DNA of 64,000 bases from Asaia bogorensis_B (GTDB taxonomy: Bacteria > Pseudomonadota > Alphaproteobacteria > Acetobacterales > Acetobacteraceae). Where the stretch lies: NCBI RefSeq assembly GCF_900465315.1, contig NZ_UBIX01000009.1, one strand, 5' to 3'. Within the stretch, counting starts at the first letter, position 1. Each line of letters begins with the position of its first letter. The notes beneath the pieces are model-generated. The model was not told where the DNA came from. It ran no database searches and saw only the letters and a program-made list of their open reading frames with translations. A program made the position numbers and the translations under genes. This document shows, piece after piece, positions 1 to 9,894 of the stretch.

Positions 1-1
1 G

Positions 2-514
2 GTCAGGCTCGAGCGCGCCAAATTCATTGTTTCGCTCACGCCACTTGCGCCGGAGGCCTGGAACCTGCGTGGCAAGGAGCAGGCATCCTTCCTGATCGCC
101 GCCAATCCGGGCCAACCGCCTGGCCCACTGGCCAAGGTGGCCTCGGGCGGCGAATTATCGCGCCTCATGCTGGCTCTGAAGGTCGTGCTTGCCGAACGCT
201 CGGCCATACCCACGCTGGTTTTCGACGAAGTGGATTCCGGCGTTGGCGGTGCCACAGCCTCGTCCATCGGTGACCGCCTGCATCGTGTGGCGCAGGATGT
301 ACAGGTCCTTGTCGTCACCCACAGCCCGCAGGTTGCGGCGCGTGGCGACCAGCATTTGCGCATCAGCAAGCGTATCCGGAAGGACAGGACAGAAACCCTC
401 GCAGAAAAACTTTCAGCCGAGGAACGCCGCGAGGAGATCGCGCGTATGCTGGCTGGCGAGACCATAACAGATGCCGCGCGTACGGCCGCTGACAGCCTGC
501 TGGAACAAGAGTGA
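2..514 (+). CDS. recN: DNA repair protein RecN, C-terminal part
   Basis: Only the last 170 residues or so are present; the reading frame is open to the window edge, so the gene starts upstream. The visible part holds the ABC-type signature (ASGGELSR, near position 140), the Walker B stretch ending in VFDEVDSGVGG, and the switch histidine in VVTHSPQVAA. This order is that of RecN, the SMC-like ATPase that acts early in recombinational double-strand break repair. The stop codon TGA (512-514) shares one base with the ATG of ligA, so the two are probably co-transcribed and translationally coupled. Identification is firm; only the truncation by the window limits it. Confidence 0.93.
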   Translation, partial: VRLERAKFIVSLTPLAPEAWNLRGKEQASFLIAANPGQPPGPLAKVASGGELSRLMLALKVVLAERSAIPTLVFDEVDSGVGGATASSIGDRLHRVAQDVQVLVVTHSPQVAARGDQHLRISKRIRKDRTETLAEKLSAEERREEIARMLAGETITDAARTAADSLLEQE

Positions 515-2568
515 TGACTGATACCCCCGCCCGTGAGCACGCCAGATTAACGGCGCTCATTGCGCGCTGGAACGACGCCTATTACCGCGACGACGCCCCT
601 GAAGTGTCAGACGCGGAATACGACGAGACCAGAAGGGCGCTCCTTGCCCTCGAAGAAGCTCACCCTGACCTCAGGATCGAGGGCGGCATCTCGGAGCGCA
701 TTGGTGCAGCGCCGGACAACGCCTTTGGCAAGCAGCCCCATCGCGTGCCCATGCTGTCGCTCGACAACGTCTTCAATACCGAGGAATTCGAGGCTTTCGT
801 GGCGAAAGCCGCCCGCTTTCTCGGGCTGGATTCCAGGGCGGCCGATCAGCTTTCTTTCGTTGCCGAGCCCAAGATCGATGGCCTGTCGATCAACCTCACC
901 TATGTAAACGGCGAATTGCTGCGCGGGACGACACGCGGAGACGGGCTGGTGGGCGAGGACGTCACCGCCAATCTGAAAACCATTGCTGACATTCCGCAAA
1001 AGCTCGAAGGAGAGTTCCCGCAGGAGGTCGAGATACGCGGCGAGATCTTCATGGCAAAGGCCGATTTCCTGTCGCTCAACGAGACGATGCAGGCACAGGG
1101 ACAGAAGGTTTTCGCGAACCCGCGCAACGCTGCCGCAGGGTCACTGCGCCAGCTTGACCCCAACGTGACTGCCAGACGCCCTCTGTCGCTTTTTGCCTAT
1201 GCGCAGGGCTTTTCGAGCCAACGCTGTGCCGCAACACACTGGGACTGGCTGGAGCAGTTGAAACGTTGGGGCTTCCCGGTCAATCCGCTTTCAACACGCA
1301 TCGGCCATGCCAGCGAGATCGCCGGTTATATCGCCAATCTTGCCCGCGAACGCTCATCCCTGCCCTATGACATCGATGGTGTCGTCTTCAAGCTGGATGA
1401 TATCGACCTCCAGACCCGTCTCGGCTTTGCAGGCCGTGCGCCGCGCTGGGCCATCGCATGGAAATTCCCCTCCGAGCAGGCCATCACGCGACTGGAAAAA
1501 ATCGAGATACAGGTCGGGCGTACAGGGGCGCTTACCCCCACGGCCCATCTGGAGCCGGTCAATGTCGGTGGTGTCATCGTGTCACGTGCAACGCTGCATA
1601 ACGAAGGCGAAATTGCGCGCAAGGATGTCCGCCCCGGCGATCTGGTACGTGTGCAGCGCGCAGGCGATGTCATTCCGCAAATTCTCGGCCCTGTCCCCGA
1701 GGACAAGCCGCGTGGCCCGGCTTTCATCTTCCCGACGCACTGTCCCGTCTGTGGCGCCCTGACAGAGCGCCCCGAAGGCGAGGCTGTACGACGCTGCACG
1801 GGCGGCCTGACCTGCGAGGCGCAGGTTGTCGAGCGCCTGATTCATTTCGTCTCCCGGCCAGCATTCGATATCGACGGGCTGGGTGAACGCTCCATACGCG
1901 AGTTCCACGAGATCGGCCTGATCGACCGGCCCGGCGATATTTTCCGCCTGCGCTACAAGGCCGACATCATCCGTGACCGTGAAGGCTGGGGCGAGGTGTC
2001 AACGCGCAATCTGCTCAATGCCATCGAGCAGCGCCGTACCATCGCCTTCAGCCGGTTTCTCTTCGGGCTGGGCATACGGCGTATCGGCGAGCGCAATGCC
2101 CAGCTTCTGGCACGCCATTACCAGACCTATGAAGCCTGGTTCGACTCCATGCGCGCTGCCGCCATGGTCGGTTCTGACGACCGCCTTGCCCTGGGCAGCA
2201 TCATGGGTATCGGCCAGAGCATCGTGGCCGATCTCCTCGCTTTTTTTGCCGAGCCGCATAATGTGGAGGCGCTGGCTGATCTGCGGGCGCAACTTACAAT
2301 CGAGCCGGAATCCCGCCCCGAGGAAGGCCCGCTTTCGGGCAAGACCATCGTGTTTACCGGCACCCTGCACACCATGACCCGCCCTGAAGCGAAGGCCATT
2401 GCCGAGCGTCTGGGCGCGCAGGTGAGCGATTCCGTGTCGAAAAAAACCGGATTGGTGGTGCTGGGTGAAAAAGCCGGATCCAAGGCAAAGAAAGCTGCCG
2501 AGCTTGGGCTTGAGACCTGCGACGAGGCTGGCTGGCGCGCAATCGCCGGGTTGCCGCCAGCCGGTTAA
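514..2568 (+). CDS. ligA: NAD+-dependent DNA ligase LigA
   Basis: NAD+-dependent ligase that seals nicks during replication and repair. The 684-residue length is normal for the family. The adenylated lysine is in the AEPKIDGLS motif (K120). The four-cysteine zinc finger is C410, C413, C428 and C434. Helix-hairpin-helix repeats follow, and a BRCT domain fills the last 80 residues or so (SGKTIVFTGTL onwards). The ATG at 514 overlaps the recN stop as TGATG; a GTG at 511 would add one residue and is equally readable. The neighbour is recN, so this is a repair pair. Nothing is unusual. Confidence 0.97.
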   Translation: MTDTPAREHARLTALIARWNDAYYRDDAPEVSDAEYDETRRALLALEEAHPDLRIEGGISERIGAAPDNAFGKQPHRVPMLSLDNVFNTEEFEAFVAKAARFLGLDSRAADQLSFVAEPKIDGLSINLTYVNGELLRGTTRGDGLVGEDVTANLKTIADIPQKLEGEFPQEVEIRGEIFMAKADFLSLNETMQAQGQKVFANPRNAAAGSLRQLDPNVTARRPLSLFAYAQGFSSQRCAATHWDWLEQLKRWGFPVNPLSTRIGHASEIAGYIANLARERSSLPYDIDGVVFKLDDIDLQTRLGFAGRAPRWAIAWKFPSEQAITRLEKIEIQVGRTGALTPTAHLEPVNVGGVIVSRATLHNEGEIARKDVRPGDLVRVQRAGDVIPQILGPVPEDKPRGPAFIFPTHCPVCGALTERPEGEAVRRCTGGLTCEAQVVERLIHFVSRPAFDIDGLGERSIREFHEIGLIDRPGDIFRLRYKADIIRDREGWGEVSTRNLLNAIEQRRTIAFSRFLFGLGIRRIGERNAQLLARHYQTYEAWFDSMRAAAMVGSDDRLALGSIMGIGQSIVADLLAFFAEPHNVEALADLRAQLTIEPESRPEEGPLSGKTIVFTGTLHTMTRPEAKAIAERLGAQVSDSVSKKTGLVVLGEKAGSKAKKAAELGLETCDEAGWRAIAGLPPAG

Positions 2569-2584
2569 GGGCGGATACTGTGCC

Positions 2585-2656
2585 ATGAGCCAACAAAAGC
2601 ACGAAAACAGGCTCTTCTTTTTCCAGCCCATTCAGAATGAGGAGTCAGGCACATGA
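2585..2656 (+). CDS. possible 23-residue leader ORF
   Basis: A short open frame begins MSQQKHENRL and ends with a TGA that overlaps the ATG of the next gene (ATGA at 2653-2656). The overlap would allow translational coupling, but there is no clear ribosome binding site in front of it, and the frame is also part of a longer open frame running out of ligA. It could be a small coupled ORF or chance. No function is recognised. Confidence 0.2.
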   Translation: MSQQKHENRLFFFQPIQNEESGT

Positions 2657-3984
2657 TGCTGCTGCTTCTGGGCCTCGCGGCCATGGTGGCAGCGATTGCC
2701 GTCTCGATCCTGATATCACTCTCCGAGATCTCCTTTGCCGCAGCGCGTGACATTCGCCTGCGTGCGCTGGCCGATCAGGGTGACGCCCGTGCGGCGGCTT
2801 TCCTCAAGCTGCGGCGTAATAGCGGGCAGGTCATCACCGTCCTGCAAATCTGCCTCAATGCCGTAGGCGTTCTTGGCGGTGTCATATCCAGTGAGCTTCT
2901 CACACCGGCCTTCAGCACGGCCCTCATCGAAGCCGGGTTGACACCAGGTGTCGCCACCAAGACGGCTGCGACGCTGGCCTTTGTGATCGTGACGGGCCTG
3001 TTTGTCCTGTTTGCCGATCTGCTGCCAAAACGTATCGCCCTGAACAATCCGGACCGTGTGGCTCTGCGTGTTGGCTGGTTCCTTACCGGCGCGCTGAGGG
3101 TGCTCTACCCCGCTGTCTGGATTTTCTCGGTGATTTCAGACTGGCTGCTCACCCTGTTGCGCATCCCGGCAGCCTCTGCTGTCGAGCCCGTCACGCCTGA
3201 GGATCTGAACGCCATGCTGGCCGCAGGTACGGCATCCGGCGTGTTGCAGGAGAAAGAGCATCAGCTGATCCAGAACGTTCTGGCGCTGCAGGATCGCTCT
3301 GTCACCTCTGCCATGACCCCGCGAGACGAGATCGTTTTTCTCGACGTACAGGAGAGCCTTGAATCCCAGCGCGACAAGGTGCGTATCCGACCCTACTCGC
3401 GCTATCCGCTCTGCGATGGCGGCCTCGATCACGTGATTGGCTCGATCCGCGCCGAGGACGTTCTGGTGGCGGTCGTGGATGAGGTGCCGGCCTACACCGA
3501 TCCAAGCCAGCCTATTACCAACCAGATTTTCCGGATGCGTCGTGACACACTTTCGCTGCCCGACACGCTGAATTTGTGGGACACATTGGCGCAATTTGAC
3601 TCGCATGGTGCAGGCTTTGCGCTGATCGTGAATGAATACGGTCTGGTAGTCGGTCTTATCACCTTCAAGGACATCATGGGCGCGCTCATGGATGGACTGG
3701 CAAGCCCGTTCGAGGAACAGGCCATTGTACGACGCGACGCAAATTCGTGGCTTATCGACGGCGCGGCTCCCATTGGAGACGTGTTCCGTGAGCTCGATAT
3801 CAACCTCGACGCCGAGCGCGATCTGTTTCACACAATTGGTGGTTTCGTCATGCACCGACTGCGCCGCATGGCGCGCAAGGCCGACCGGGTTGAGGCTGCG
3901 GGATACCGCTTCGAGGTCGTCGATGTGGATGGTTTCCGCATCAACCAGCTTCTCGTTTCCCGTATGGCACAGGGTGACGCGTAA
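2653..3984 (+). CDS. CNNM/CBS-domain membrane protein (hemolysin C-like family)
   Basis: A 443-residue protein with the DUF21/CNNM membrane domain (about residues 1-180, four hydrophobic segments), a pair of CBS domains (about 200-330; TPRDEIVFLD and GLVVGLITFKDIMG) and a C-terminal CorC_HlyC domain (about 350-435). Family members are linked to magnesium or cobalt efflux or to membrane stress tolerance; the hemolysin name is historical. The start is the first of two adjacent ATG codons, preceded by GAGGAG at 2638-2643. It follows ligA by 84 bp. The CNNM/CBS/CorC order is clear; the transported ion is not known. Confidence 0.88.
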   Translation: MMLLLLGLAAMVAAIAVSILISLSEISFAAARDIRLRALADQGDARAAAFLKLRRNSGQVITVLQICLNAVGVLGGVISSELLTPAFSTALIEAGLTPGVATKTAATLAFVIVTGLFVLFADLLPKRIALNNPDRVALRVGWFLTGALRVLYPAVWIFSVISDWLLTLLRIPAASAVEPVTPEDLNAMLAAGTASGVLQEKEHQLIQNVLALQDRSVTSAMTPRDEIVFLDVQESLESQRDKVRIRPYSRYPLCDGGLDHVIGSIRAEDVLVAVVDEVPAYTDPSQPITNQIFRMRRDTLSLPDTLNLWDTLAQFDSHGAGFALIVNEYGLVVGLITFKDIMGALMDGLASPFEEQAIVRRDANSWLIDGAAPIGDVFRELDINLDAERDLFHTIGGFVMHRLRRMARKADRVEAAGYRFEVVDVDGFRINQLLVSRMAQGDA

Positions 3985-4376
3985 GCACCCTTTTCACGGA
4001 TAGCCACACCGGGTGTCGGGGGTACCCGTGATATCAGGAGACAATCCGAAACGGCGGCAATCGAATGCCTCCTGACGCTTCGAGCAAGCTGGAGCGTCTC
4101 CGGAGACCCGCCTCCGGGTGATCCCCCCGGCTTGTCGCCGGCTTGTCCGCGTCACGGCGTCTCTCCTGACATCGCCAGACGTCATGGCGGCTTTCGCTCA
4201 CAGGGCTGCCTATCGATATCTCTCCAAAAGCACAAACGGCCGCCCGCAACGGGGGCACCATTACAGACCCGTATCTGACAAAGGATTTCCCGGTCTGCAT
4301 CAGGCCCCTGTGTGCTTGACCTTCTGAGCCTACGGGGCGTTCCTGTTGCGCGCGTCAGATTTCGGGTTGGAGGCAC
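3985..4376. other. intergenic region, 392 bp, no gene seen
   Basis: No credible gene is seen. It holds a perfect 12-bp palindrome (GTCTCCGGAGAC, 4096-4107) and a tandem 10-bp direct repeat (CCGGCTTGTC at 4127-4136 and 4138-4147). It probably contains the promoter of the FUSC operon, but no convincing -35/-10 pair could be picked out. Confidence 0.5.
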
Positions 4377-6428
4377 ATGTCAGAGGGGGTGGAAACACGC
4401 ATACGCTGGTGGCCCGTCCCCGCCGATCTGCCCAACCCACCCTTCCCGCCCGGCTGGATCGGTTTTTCCCTGCGCAGCTGGGCGGCAGTCTGCCTCGCCC
4501 TTGCCACCGCCTTCTGGGCGCAGCTCGACTCCCCCGCTGGCGCCGCCGTCACCGTCATGATCATTACCCAGCCCCTGCGCGGACAGGCCCTCTCCAAGGC
4601 GCTCTACCGGCTGGTTGGCACGGCCCTTGGTGTGGGGGCTTCAATCCTGCTCATCGCCTGTTTCAGCCAGGATCGCGGCATGATGCTGGGTGGATGCGCG
4701 CTGTGGCTGGCAGGCTGCACCTATATCGGGTCGCTTGAACGCCATTTCCGTTCCTATGGCGCGCTGCTCGCCGGTTACACGATCGCTCTGGTCGCCATCA
4801 ACGTAATCGACACACCGCAGAATGTGTTTGACGTCGCCCTTTCCCGCGCAAGCTGTGTCGCAATCGGCATCGCCTCTGTGGCCTTCATCAACATGCTCAC
4901 CGGATCGCCAAAGGCGTGGCAGAAACTGGCGGATAGTCTCGAGGCCAAGGCGGGTCAGATCCGGGCTTTCGGACGCGACGCCATGCGAGGCGATTCCGTG
5001 CCAGATGCGATGGAGACCACCGCCATCGCAGGCGAGATTCTTTCGCTCTCGGCCCAGATTACCTATGCCCGTACCGAGATCGACCGCTCAACGCGGCGTA
5101 GCGCCGGGGCGCGCCTCGCGATCATCGGCATGCTCACAGTCCTCGGCTCAGGACGGGCCATCGCCCATATCCTGCGTCACAAGAGTGTCTCGGCTCTCGC
5201 GCATCGTCACGTGCTGGCATGGCACGAGTTACGTGAGGACAATAGCGACCGTTACGAGACGGTTGGCTCCCTGATGGACGCCATGCAGGCCGAAGCACCG
5301 GATTATCACCCCGACGCCCATGATGCGCATTTTCTGGAGCGCAGCGCCGTCATGCTGAGCAACCGGCTTCATATCGCGACGGGCATCGATACGCTGCAGC
5401 ACGCCACCCCTGCAGGGAACGCGCTCAAACTGGCACAGCTTGGCCAGCATGCCGATCATGTCGCCGCTTTCATCAACGCGCTACGGGTCTTGCTGGGGTT
5501 TTCGATCACCGCCGGGCTCTGCATCGCCAGCGATCAGCCTGCCTCAATGGCGGCTCTGTCACAGGCCGCGCTGATCTTGACTCTGGCGTCCACCGCGCTC
5601 GACACCTCCCAATTCGGCATGGGGGCAATACTCGGCCTCTCATTGGCCGTGGCTGTGGCCATCGTCATGAATTATTTCGTGCTTCCGCATATCGCTGCTT
5701 TCGGTGCACTGGCCCTGGTCTTTCTGCCCCACACGATCTTTGCCTGCGTCATGCTGATGAACGCCCGCACAAGCGCCATCGGGTTCAATTACGGGGCGTT
5801 TTTCCCCATCATCCTCGGTCTGAGCAATCATCAGGATTACGATCCGCTCGCCTTCATCTCGCGCAATATTTTCTATCTGATCTCGGGTGTCGTTGCCTTC
5901 GTCATTCTGGTCCTGCTTTTCCCTCCCACGCCCAAAAGCCGGCGTTTTCGTATCGCTGCCTCAATCGGTCAGGATCTCGAGGCCCAGCTGCATGGAAACG
6001 GGAAGCCAGCCGGGGCGCGTTTGCTCAGTCTCAAATATGACAGGCTCGCGCAATTGCTGACCTGGACAAAACGCATGGACGCGCATCGCCGCGTCAACCG
6101 CCATGTCTTCAATCGCCTCGTCATGCTGGAGGACCTCGCCACCACGCTGGCGCGGGTGCGTCACTATCTGGATGAGGCTGCGGCCTCGCCGTGCCTGCGC
6201 CTTCTCGCCACTGAGGCACATGGGCTGATCAACACCGCTTCGTTTCCCACCCTTGGTCATGCTCTGCCACAAATCAGCAACCGCTTTCTCGATATCGCAC
6301 GCACGGCGCGCGACCATGAGCGCAATCTGGCCGTGCTCTGCGCGGGCAGTCTTGAGGCTGTGCGGTCCACACTTGAGGATAATCGCTCGACCTTGCGCCA
6401 TTTCGGCCTGGGGCGTCGGCGATGGTAG
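4377..6428 (+). CDS. FUSC-family inner-membrane efflux protein (AaeB-like)
   Basis: A 683-residue protein with two sets of membrane segments, at about residues 28-165 and 360-525, each followed by a cytoplasmic region. This is the duplicated architecture of the fusaric acid resistance / AaeB family, which exports aromatic acids with a HlyD-type periplasmic adaptor. The ATG at 4377 has GGAGG at 4369-4373. It is followed by a DUF1656 gene and a HlyD-family gene, the usual trio for these pumps in Proteobacteria. No outer-membrane channel gene is next to it. The substrate cannot be read from sequence; acids or phenolics are an inference from the family. Confidence 0.88.
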   Translation: MSEGVETRIRWWPVPADLPNPPFPPGWIGFSLRSWAAVCLALATAFWAQLDSPAGAAVTVMIITQPLRGQALSKALYRLVGTALGVGASILLIACFSQDRGMMLGGCALWLAGCTYIGSLERHFRSYGALLAGYTIALVAINVIDTPQNVFDVALSRASCVAIGIASVAFINMLTGSPKAWQKLADSLEAKAGQIRAFGRDAMRGDSVPDAMETTAIAGEILSLSAQITYARTEIDRSTRRSAGARLAIIGMLTVLGSGRAIAHILRHKSVSALAHRHVLAWHELREDNSDRYETVGSLMDAMQAEAPDYHPDAHDAHFLERSAVMLSNRLHIATGIDTLQHATPAGNALKLAQLGQHADHVAAFINALRVLLGFSITAGLCIASDQPASMAALSQAALILTLASTALDTSQFGMGAILGLSLAVAVAIVMNYFVLPHIAAFGALALVFLPHTIFACVMLMNARTSAIGFNYGAFFPIILGLSNHQDYDPLAFISRNIFYLISGVVAFVILVLLFPPTPKSRRFRIAASIGQDLEAQLHGNGKPAGARLLSLKYDRLAQLLTWTKRMDAHRRVNRHVFNRLVMLEDLATTLARVRHYLDEAAASPCLRLLATEAHGLINTASFPTLGHALPQISNRFLDIARTARDHERNLAVLCAGSLEAVRSTLEDNRSTLRHFGLGRRRW

Positions 6429-6461
6429 GCGGGATTTCCACACGCAACACGGGTGATGGGT

Positions 6462-6656
6462 ATGAGTGAAGTCATCGACCTCGAAGGCGTTCTCGTCTCG
6501 GCCTTTGTCGCCAATCTGTTTCTCGCTCTCCTCACGCTGGCCATTGTGCGCTGGTGCTTCGGCCGTCTCAATCTGTGGCGTTTTTTCTGGAATCCGCCAC
6601 TCGCGCAATTCGGCCTGCTTGTCTGTCTGCTTGGCCTTTATACCTGGCTTTTGTGA
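6462..6656 (+). CDS. DUF1656 small membrane protein
   Basis: A 64-residue protein with two hydrophobic segments (about residues 10-30 and 40-62) and the pattern of DUF1656, a small inner-membrane component found between FUSC and HlyD genes. In-frame GTG (6453) and ATG (6456) codons lie just upstream; the ATG at 6462 gives the start MSEVIDLEGV, which resembles family members best. It sits 33 bp after the FUSC stop and 13 bp before the adaptor start, so it is in the same operon. Its precise role in the pump is not established. Confidence 0.8.
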   Translation: MSEVIDLEGVLVSAFVANLFLALLTLAIVRWCFGRLNLWRFFWNPPLAQFGLLVCLLGLYTWLL

Positions 6657-6669
6657 AGGTAATCCGCTC

Positions 6670-7617
6670 GTGCTCGCTCGCGCCTCCCGCCTGATCCGGT
6701 GGTTCATCACCCTGTCGATCCTTGTGGTCGCCGGGATCGTTATCGTGATCCTGTGGGATTACTATACCGCAGCCCCCTGGACCCGTAACGGACAGGTCCG
6801 CGCGCAGGTCGTGAACATGGCGCCGCGTGTTTCAGGCGAAATTATCGAAGTTCGGGTGCAGGACAACGAATTCGTGCATCGGGGCGACGTGCTCTATGTC
6901 ATCGATCCCTTCGACTTCAAGGTGCGTGTCGCCTCGGCCGAAGCCAATCTGGCCGAGCGCAAGGCCGATCTTGATTTCAGGAATTCGCAGTTCCAGCGGC
7001 GTCGGATCATCCCGGGGGTTGCTGTATCGGGCGAGGAAAAACAGCAATATGCCGCCGCCGCCGCTCAAGCCCGTGCCCAGTATGATGCCGCTCAGGCAGC
7101 CCTCAGACAGGCCCGCATCGATCTGGAGCGGACGATCGTGCACAGTTCGATCGATGGCTACGTGACAAACTTGCTCATGCGGCCCGGCGATTTTGCCACA
7201 GCCGGCCATGTGAATATCCAGATCATCGATTCTGCCTCCTACTGGGTGGATGGCTATTTCGAGGAGACCAAGGTCCATAATATCGAGATTGGCGACCCCG
7301 TCCGGATGGATCTCATGGGCGGCCATCATCCTGTTTTCGGCCATGTCGAGAGCATTACCCGCGGCATTTCAAGCATGAATGCCTCGACTGCAACTCAGGG
7401 CCTGCCGTCGGTGGACCCGGTCTATACATGGGTAAGGCTCGCACAGCGTATTCCGGTGCGTATCCATATCGACAAACTCCCGCCAGACCTGCATCTGGCA
7501 GCGGGCATGACGGCCACCGTCACGATTGTCTCCGAAAACGGCCACAGGCGGCACATGTCCACAAAGGACGCGCTTCATCATTTCGGAGACGACATGCGTC
7601 ATGTTATCGGCCATTAG
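6670..7617 (+). CDS. HlyD/AaeA-family periplasmic adaptor subunit
   Basis: A 315-residue membrane fusion protein: one N-terminal membrane anchor (about residues 9-30), a biotinyl-lipoyl-like half (about 45-90; VSGEIIEVRVQDNEFV), an alpha-helical hairpin rich in Ala, Gln and Arg (about 90-160), the second lipoyl half and a beta-barrel (about 165-300). It should bridge the FUSC pump to an outer-membrane channel. The open frame extends far upstream through the DUF1656 gene; the GTG at 6670 is chosen because GAAGGT lies eight bases before it and it follows the DUF1656 stop. Third gene of the efflux operon. Confidence 0.88.
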   Translation: MLARASRLIRWFITLSILVVAGIVIVILWDYYTAAPWTRNGQVRAQVVNMAPRVSGEIIEVRVQDNEFVHRGDVLYVIDPFDFKVRVASAEANLAERKADLDFRNSQFQRRRIIPGVAVSGEEKQQYAAAAAQARAQYDAAQAALRQARIDLERTIVHSSIDGYVTNLLMRPGDFATAGHVNIQIIDSASYWVDGYFEETKVHNIEIGDPVRMDLMGGHHPVFGHVESITRGISSMNASTATQGLPSVDPVYTWVRLAQRIPVRIHIDKLPPDLHLAAGMTATVTIVSENGHRRHMSTKDALHHFGDDMRHVIGH

Positions 7618-7681
7618 GAAAGCGGAATGATGCGATGGCACGCAGGCGCCTAGCCTTCTGGAGAAACAGGGAGCCACCGGA

Positions 7682-8239
7682 ATGACCATGCGAAAAGCCC
7701 TCCTCCTGATTGACGTACAGAACGATTTTCTACCCGGCGGCGCACTCGGCGTGCCCAATGGCGATGCGATTTTCCCGGCAATCGACACGCTTCTGTCTCT
7801 TGATTTTGCAGCCGTTATCGCCAGCCGGGACTGGCACCCGCCTGAACACTGCTCTTTCACGCCCTATGGCGGTCCCTGGCCCGTTCACTGCGTAGCAGGC
7901 ACGAGAGGGGCCGATTTTTCTCCCCGCCTGAACCAGAGCCGACTCAGCCATATCGTCCATAAGGGGCTGGATATCGCTTGTGATTCCTACTCGGCCTTTT
8001 TCGATAACGATCAGGTCCACGCCACCGGGCTGGAAGGCCTCCTGCGCGGGCTCGATATCGGGCATGTCACGCTTTGCGGCCTAGCGCTCGATTACTGTGT
8101 TGCCGCTACGGCCCGGGATGCGCAACGGCTTGGCTTCGCAACTGATATCGCGCTCCCTGCCTGTCGCGGCATTGCCCCTGATCCTGCTTCCTGCCTAACA
8201 GAACTGCGCATGCTTGGCGTAAACCTCATCGAGGCCTGA
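7682..8239 (+). CDS. pncA: nicotinamidase
   Basis: A 185-residue isochorismatase-fold amidase that converts nicotinamide to nicotinic acid for NAD salvage. The catalytic triad is visible as D11 (LLIDVQNDF), K94 (VHKG) and C139 (LALDYCV). The metal ligands are D50 and H52 (SRDWHP) and H69. The length is slightly shorter than E. coli PncA. It starts at an ATG 64 bp after the efflux operon and is probably expressed separately or by read-through. All residues expected of the family are present. Confidence 0.93.
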   Translation: MTMRKALLLIDVQNDFLPGGALGVPNGDAIFPAIDTLLSLDFAAVIASRDWHPPEHCSFTPYGGPWPVHCVAGTRGADFSPRLNQSRLSHIVHKGLDIACDSYSAFFDNDQVHATGLEGLLRGLDIGHVTLCGLALDYCVAATARDAQRLGFATDIALPACRGIAPDPASCLTELRMLGVNLIEA

Positions 8240-8364
8240 GCAGGCGGTATTGATGCAGCGCCGCACGACACAGGCGTCTTGTCAGGGCGATCACGAGGCG
8301 GCAGGTAAAAGTCGCCTCCCTCTGCTTTTATCCGGATCAACCATGCGCCCGCGCCTCCTTCATC

Positions 8365-9879
8365 ATGACTGACCGCGCGAAGCCGTGGCGCAAAAAAGCC
8401 GTTCGAGCGGCGTTTCTGATTCATCGCTGGCTGGGTATTGGCCTTGGCGCGCTGATGCTTCTCTGGTGCCTGTCCGGGATGGTCATGCTCTGGAAACCCT
8501 GGCCCCAGCCAGACGAGCAGCTTGCCAGACTGGCACATGAGCCTCTCCGGTTCGATCGCCCTCCTGTGCTTCCGGATCTGCATGGTTCCTATCGGCAGTT
8601 CCGGCTCGTTATGGCCGGATCTGTCCCGGTTTTGCAGGTCATGGGCGACAAGGCAGAAAGCCGGAATTATGACCTGCGCACAGGCCAGATTCTGGGCCGT
8701 GAGAATATTTATTCCGACCCTGCCGCTCTGGCGGAGGTCGCTGGCCGCTATGCTGCGCTGGAGGGCGAAACCGCCCCACCCGTTTTCAGGGGGCTACGCC
8801 GCGTGGATCAATGGATCCTGAATACCAAGGGCCATGATGCAGGGTTCTATCGCTTCGATTTCGACAGCCCGCGCCACACGATCCTCTATCTCTCTCCGCT
8901 GACGGGCGATGTCGTGCAGGCCACCACCCGCAAGACACGGTTCTGGTCATGGCTCGGCGCTATCCCCCACTGGCTGTATTTTTCACAACTGCGCCGTTAC
9001 CCCGTCATCTGGTCTGAAACACTCATTATTTTGTCAGGCCTTGGCGTCACCCTGACCACGCTTGGACTCTGGATCGGTCTGCGCCGCTTCCGGGTCGGGC
9101 GTCGTCTTTCACCCTATCGCGGCGCGCATCTCATTCATCATGCTGCCGGGTCGGTCTTCGGGCTCTTCCTCCTGTCATGGATCCTGACCGGGTTTCTCAC
9201 CATGAACCCGGCGGGGCTGATGGCTCACAAGCCCTCCCCCCTCTGGATGTCCCAGTGGCGCGGCACGCTGCCCGCCTCGGCACTGACGCAGACACTTGCA
9301 GCACTCACCCGCGTACCCGACCGGCCGTTTCGCGACATTGTTGTCCTACCCGGCGTGCATGGAACGAGACTTGCGGTGACAGACGCAAATGGTACCCCGC
9401 AGCGGCTGGATTTGACATTCGCGCCCTCACCCCTGACCGTGCAGGAACTGGTCGATACAATGGCCCAGACGGACACAAGGGCTGAAGTGACGCTCTTGCA
9501 GAACGATGATGCCTATTATTTCTCGACGCGTCACAAACGCCGTGTCTTTCCGATTTTTCGTCTCATCGGAAAAGACAGGGCAAGACTCTATCTCGATGCC
9601 CGGTCCGGCGAGGCGCTGCTACGTATCGACACATCAGAAAAAGGCTCACGCTGGGTCATCTATGGTCCCCATGATCTCGATTTCTTTTCTTGGCTCCGTC
9701 AGCCAGACGCACGGCTCTGGATCATTCTGCCCCTGCTTGGCGGTGTCAGCCTGATATGCCTTTCTGGCCTGTGGATCGGCGTGAAGCGCTGCCGGCATCG
9801 ACGCCACAGCCCGGCGAGGCTTGACCATGCAACACGTAACAGATCAGGAAGAAAACCACGCCGCCATGCAAGATCGTGA
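8365..9879 (+). CDS. PepSY-associated transmembrane protein
   Basis: A 504-residue inner-membrane protein with a first membrane segment at about residues 22-43 after a basic N-terminus (FLIHRWLGIGLG), two further pairs at about 210-240 and 255-285, and a last segment at about 445-470 before a very basic tail. The histidines next to membrane segments (LIHRW, HLIHHAAG) are typical of PepSY_TM proteins, some of which act as iron reductases or are linked to TonB-dependent uptake. No siderophore receptor lies nearby. There is no clear Shine-Dalgarno before the ATG, so the start is the least certain point. The specific role is unknown. Confidence 0.75.
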   Translation: MTDRAKPWRKKAVRAAFLIHRWLGIGLGALMLLWCLSGMVMLWKPWPQPDEQLARLAHEPLRFDRPPVLPDLHGSYRQFRLVMAGSVPVLQVMGDKAESRNYDLRTGQILGRENIYSDPAALAEVAGRYAALEGETAPPVFRGLRRVDQWILNTKGHDAGFYRFDFDSPRHTILYLSPLTGDVVQATTRKTRFWSWLGAIPHWLYFSQLRRYPVIWSETLIILSGLGVTLTTLGLWIGLRRFRVGRRLSPYRGAHLIHHAAGSVFGLFLLSWILTGFLTMNPAGLMAHKPSPLWMSQWRGTLPASALTQTLAALTRVPDRPFRDIVVLPGVHGTRLAVTDANGTPQRLDLTFAPSPLTVQELVDTMAQTDTRAEVTLLQNDDAYYFSTRHKRRVFPIFRLIGKDRARLYLDARSGEALLRIDTSEKGSRWVIYGPHDLDFFSWLRQPDARLWIILPLLGGVSLICLSGLWIGVKRCRHRRHSPARLDHATRNRSGRKPRRHARS

Positions 9880-9894
9880 TGCAAGAGAGCCAGG

